Positions 31,774 to 32,846 of a DNA stretch of 32,846 nucleotides are shown here, piece by piece. The position numbers were made by a program, and so were the translations under genes. Numbering within the stretch: position 1 is the first letter of the stretch; each line of letters begins with the position of its first letter. The notes under the pieces are model-generated. The model was not told where the DNA came from. It saw only the letters and a list, made by a program, of their open reading frames with translations, and did no database searches. Where the stretch lies: contig JBHEMK010000037.1 of assembly GCA_046262635.1 (NCBI GenBank), forward strand, positions 1-32,846. Reading direction: 5' to 3'. Source of the stretch: JBHEMK01 sp046262635 (GTDB taxonomy: Bacteria > Actinomycetota > Thermoleophilia > Gaiellales > Gaiellaceae).

Positions 31774-32799
31774 ATGAAGATCTTCTCAGGCATCCAGCCC
31801 ACCGGCGCCAAGCACCTCGGCAACTACAGCGGCGGGTTCCGCCAGTACGCCGCGACGCAGGAGCAGGGCGATGCCTTCTTCTGCATCGTGGACCTGCACT
31901 CGATCACGGTCGACTACGACCCGGAAGACCTCCGCGGGGCGTCGCTCGACCTCGCCGCGATGCTCTTTGCGACCGGCCTCGACCCTCAGCGCTCGACGGT
32001 CTTCTGCCAAAGCCACGTCTCGGCCCACGCCGAGGCGGCCTGGCTGCTCTCGTCGGTAACGAGCTACGGCCAGCTCGGCCGGATGGTCCAGTTCAAGGAC
32101 AAGTCGGCCCGCCGGGACTTCGTCTCCGCGGGCCTCTTCACCTACCCGGTGCTGATGGCGGGCGACATCCTGCTCTACCAGACCACCCTCGTCCCGATCG
32201 GCGACGACCAGCGGCAGCACCTCGAGCTCGCGCGCGACATCGCCGAGCGGTTCAATACGCGCTTCGGCCAGACCTTCCGCATCCCGGAGGGGCAGTACCC
32301 GACCGAGGGCGCGCGGATCATGGACCTGCAGGAGCCGCAGCGGAAGATGTCCACGACCGGCGGCGCGCCGCAGGGCACGGTGCTGATCGCCGACCCGCCG
32401 GACGTCATCCGCCAGAAGTTCAAGTCGGCGGTGACCGACTCCGGCCGCGAGGTCCGGCATGACCGCGGTGAGAAGCCGGGCGTCTCCAACCTGATCGAGA
32501 TCCTCTCGGTCGCGACCGGCGTCGCGATCCCGGAGATCGAGTCGCGCTACGGCGGCCGCGGCTACGGCCCGTTCAAGGAGGACGTCGCGGAGGCGGTCGT
32601 CGAGCTGCTCGGGCCAATCCGCGAGCGCTACGAAGAGCTCCGCTCGGACGACCGTGACCTGCAGCGGCTCCTCGCGACGGGAGCCGAGAAGGCCCGGAAC
32701 GCGGCCCAACCGACCCTCGAGGCAATGTACGAGCGCATGGGCTTCGTCAGAGCCGAGCACGGGCGCTTCTTCGGCGCCGCGCGACCCAAAGGGCTCTAG
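31774..32799 (+). CDS. trpS: Tryptophanyl-tRNA synthetase
   Basis: 341 aa from the ATG at 31774, giving the family N-terminus MKIFSGIQPTGAKHLGNYSG (class I HIGH-type HLGN). Other motifs: FFCIVDLHSITVDYDPEDLR, SYGQLGRMVQFKDKS, FTYPVLMAGDILLYQ, VPIGDDQRQHLELARDIAER, and the KMSKS-type loop PQRKMSTTGG. The C-terminal helical anticodon domain is complete to the stop at 32799. The remaining 47 bp to the window edge show nothing. Confidence 0.97.
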   Translation: MKIFSGIQPTGAKHLGNYSGGFRQYAATQEQGDAFFCIVDLHSITVDYDPEDLRGASLDLAAMLFATGLDPQRSTVFCQSHVSAHAEAAWLLSSVTSYGQLGRMVQFKDKSARRDFVSAGLFTYPVLMAGDILLYQTTLVPIGDDQRQHLELARDIAERFNTRFGQTFRIPEGQYPTEGARIMDLQEPQRKMSTTGGAPQGTVLIADPPDVIRQKFKSAVTDSGREVRHDRGEKPGVSNLIEILSVATGVAIPEIESRYGGRGYGPFKEDVAEAVVELLGPIRERYEELRSDDRDLQRLLATGAEKARNAAQPTLEAMYERMGFVRAEHGRFFGAARPKGL

Positions 32800-32846
32800 C
32801 GAATCGACCGATCAATCTGCAGTTTTCACCACGTCGACTCCACGCG

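Overview
High-GC (about 70%) chromosomal DNA that reads as a deep-branching actinobacterium, most likely class Thermoleophilia (Solirubrobacterales/Gaiellales-like). The reasons are the gene order (metK, priA, def, fmt, rsmB, rpe, riboflavin genes, rpmB, asp23, fakA, degV, recG, rsmD, coaD), pervasive GTG/TTG starts, and TANNNT boxes placed 6-11 nt before start codons, which suggests leaderless transcripts. This placement is inferred from gene content and protein style only. No tRNA, rRNA, CRISPR, IS element or prophage is visible.

Layout. 1-106: 3' end of an aldo/keto reductase (+). 113-622: YceD/DUF177 (-). 646-1622: EamA-type exporter (-) broken by a one-base frameshift, divergent from a LysR regulator (1786-2745, +). 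2690-5216 (-): metallo-beta-lactamase-fold protein with no ATG/GTG/TTG start at its true N-terminus, coiled-coil protein, coaD, rsmD. 5217-5555: 339 bp without a convincing gene. 5556-11154 (-): recG, degV, stand-alone receiver protein, fakA-type kinase, asp23, rpmB. 11179-15088 (-): ribH, ribBA, ribE, a small unknown gene, ribD. 15085-18364 (-): rpe, rsmB, fmt, def. 18387-18944 (+): DUF1992-like protein. 18907-20841 (-): priA with intact helicase motifs. 20884-22492: ZIP metal transporter (-) divergent from a DtxR-family regulator (+) across a perfect 20-bp palindrome. 22670-27900 (-): metK, gpsA, der, plsC, cmk. 27897-31714 (-): aroA, prephenate dehydrogenase and DAHP synthase, with a SnoaL-like gene (+) between the last two. 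31774-32799 (+): trpS.

How the genes work together. Most form one long housekeeping supercluster on the minus strand. It covers translation (def/fmt formyl-Met cycle, rRNA methyltransferases rsmB and rsmD, L28, Der GTPase, TrpRS), cofactors (riboflavin, CoA, SAM), aromatic amino acids (DAHP synthase, EPSP synthase, prephenate dehydrogenase), phospholipid precursors (gpsA, plsC, fakA/degV) and replication repair (priA, recG). Many junctions are 4-bp ATGA/GTGA/TTGA overlaps, implying translational coupling.

The most interesting non-routine items are: (i) a FakA / lone receiver domain / DegV operon, hinting at a link between acyl-phosphate chemistry and a response regulator; (ii) the ZIP/DtxR metal module with its palindrome and an atypical DtxR metal site; (iii) three strong hairpins between plsC and der; (iv) the frameshifted exporter; (v) the MBL gene lacking a standard start codon.
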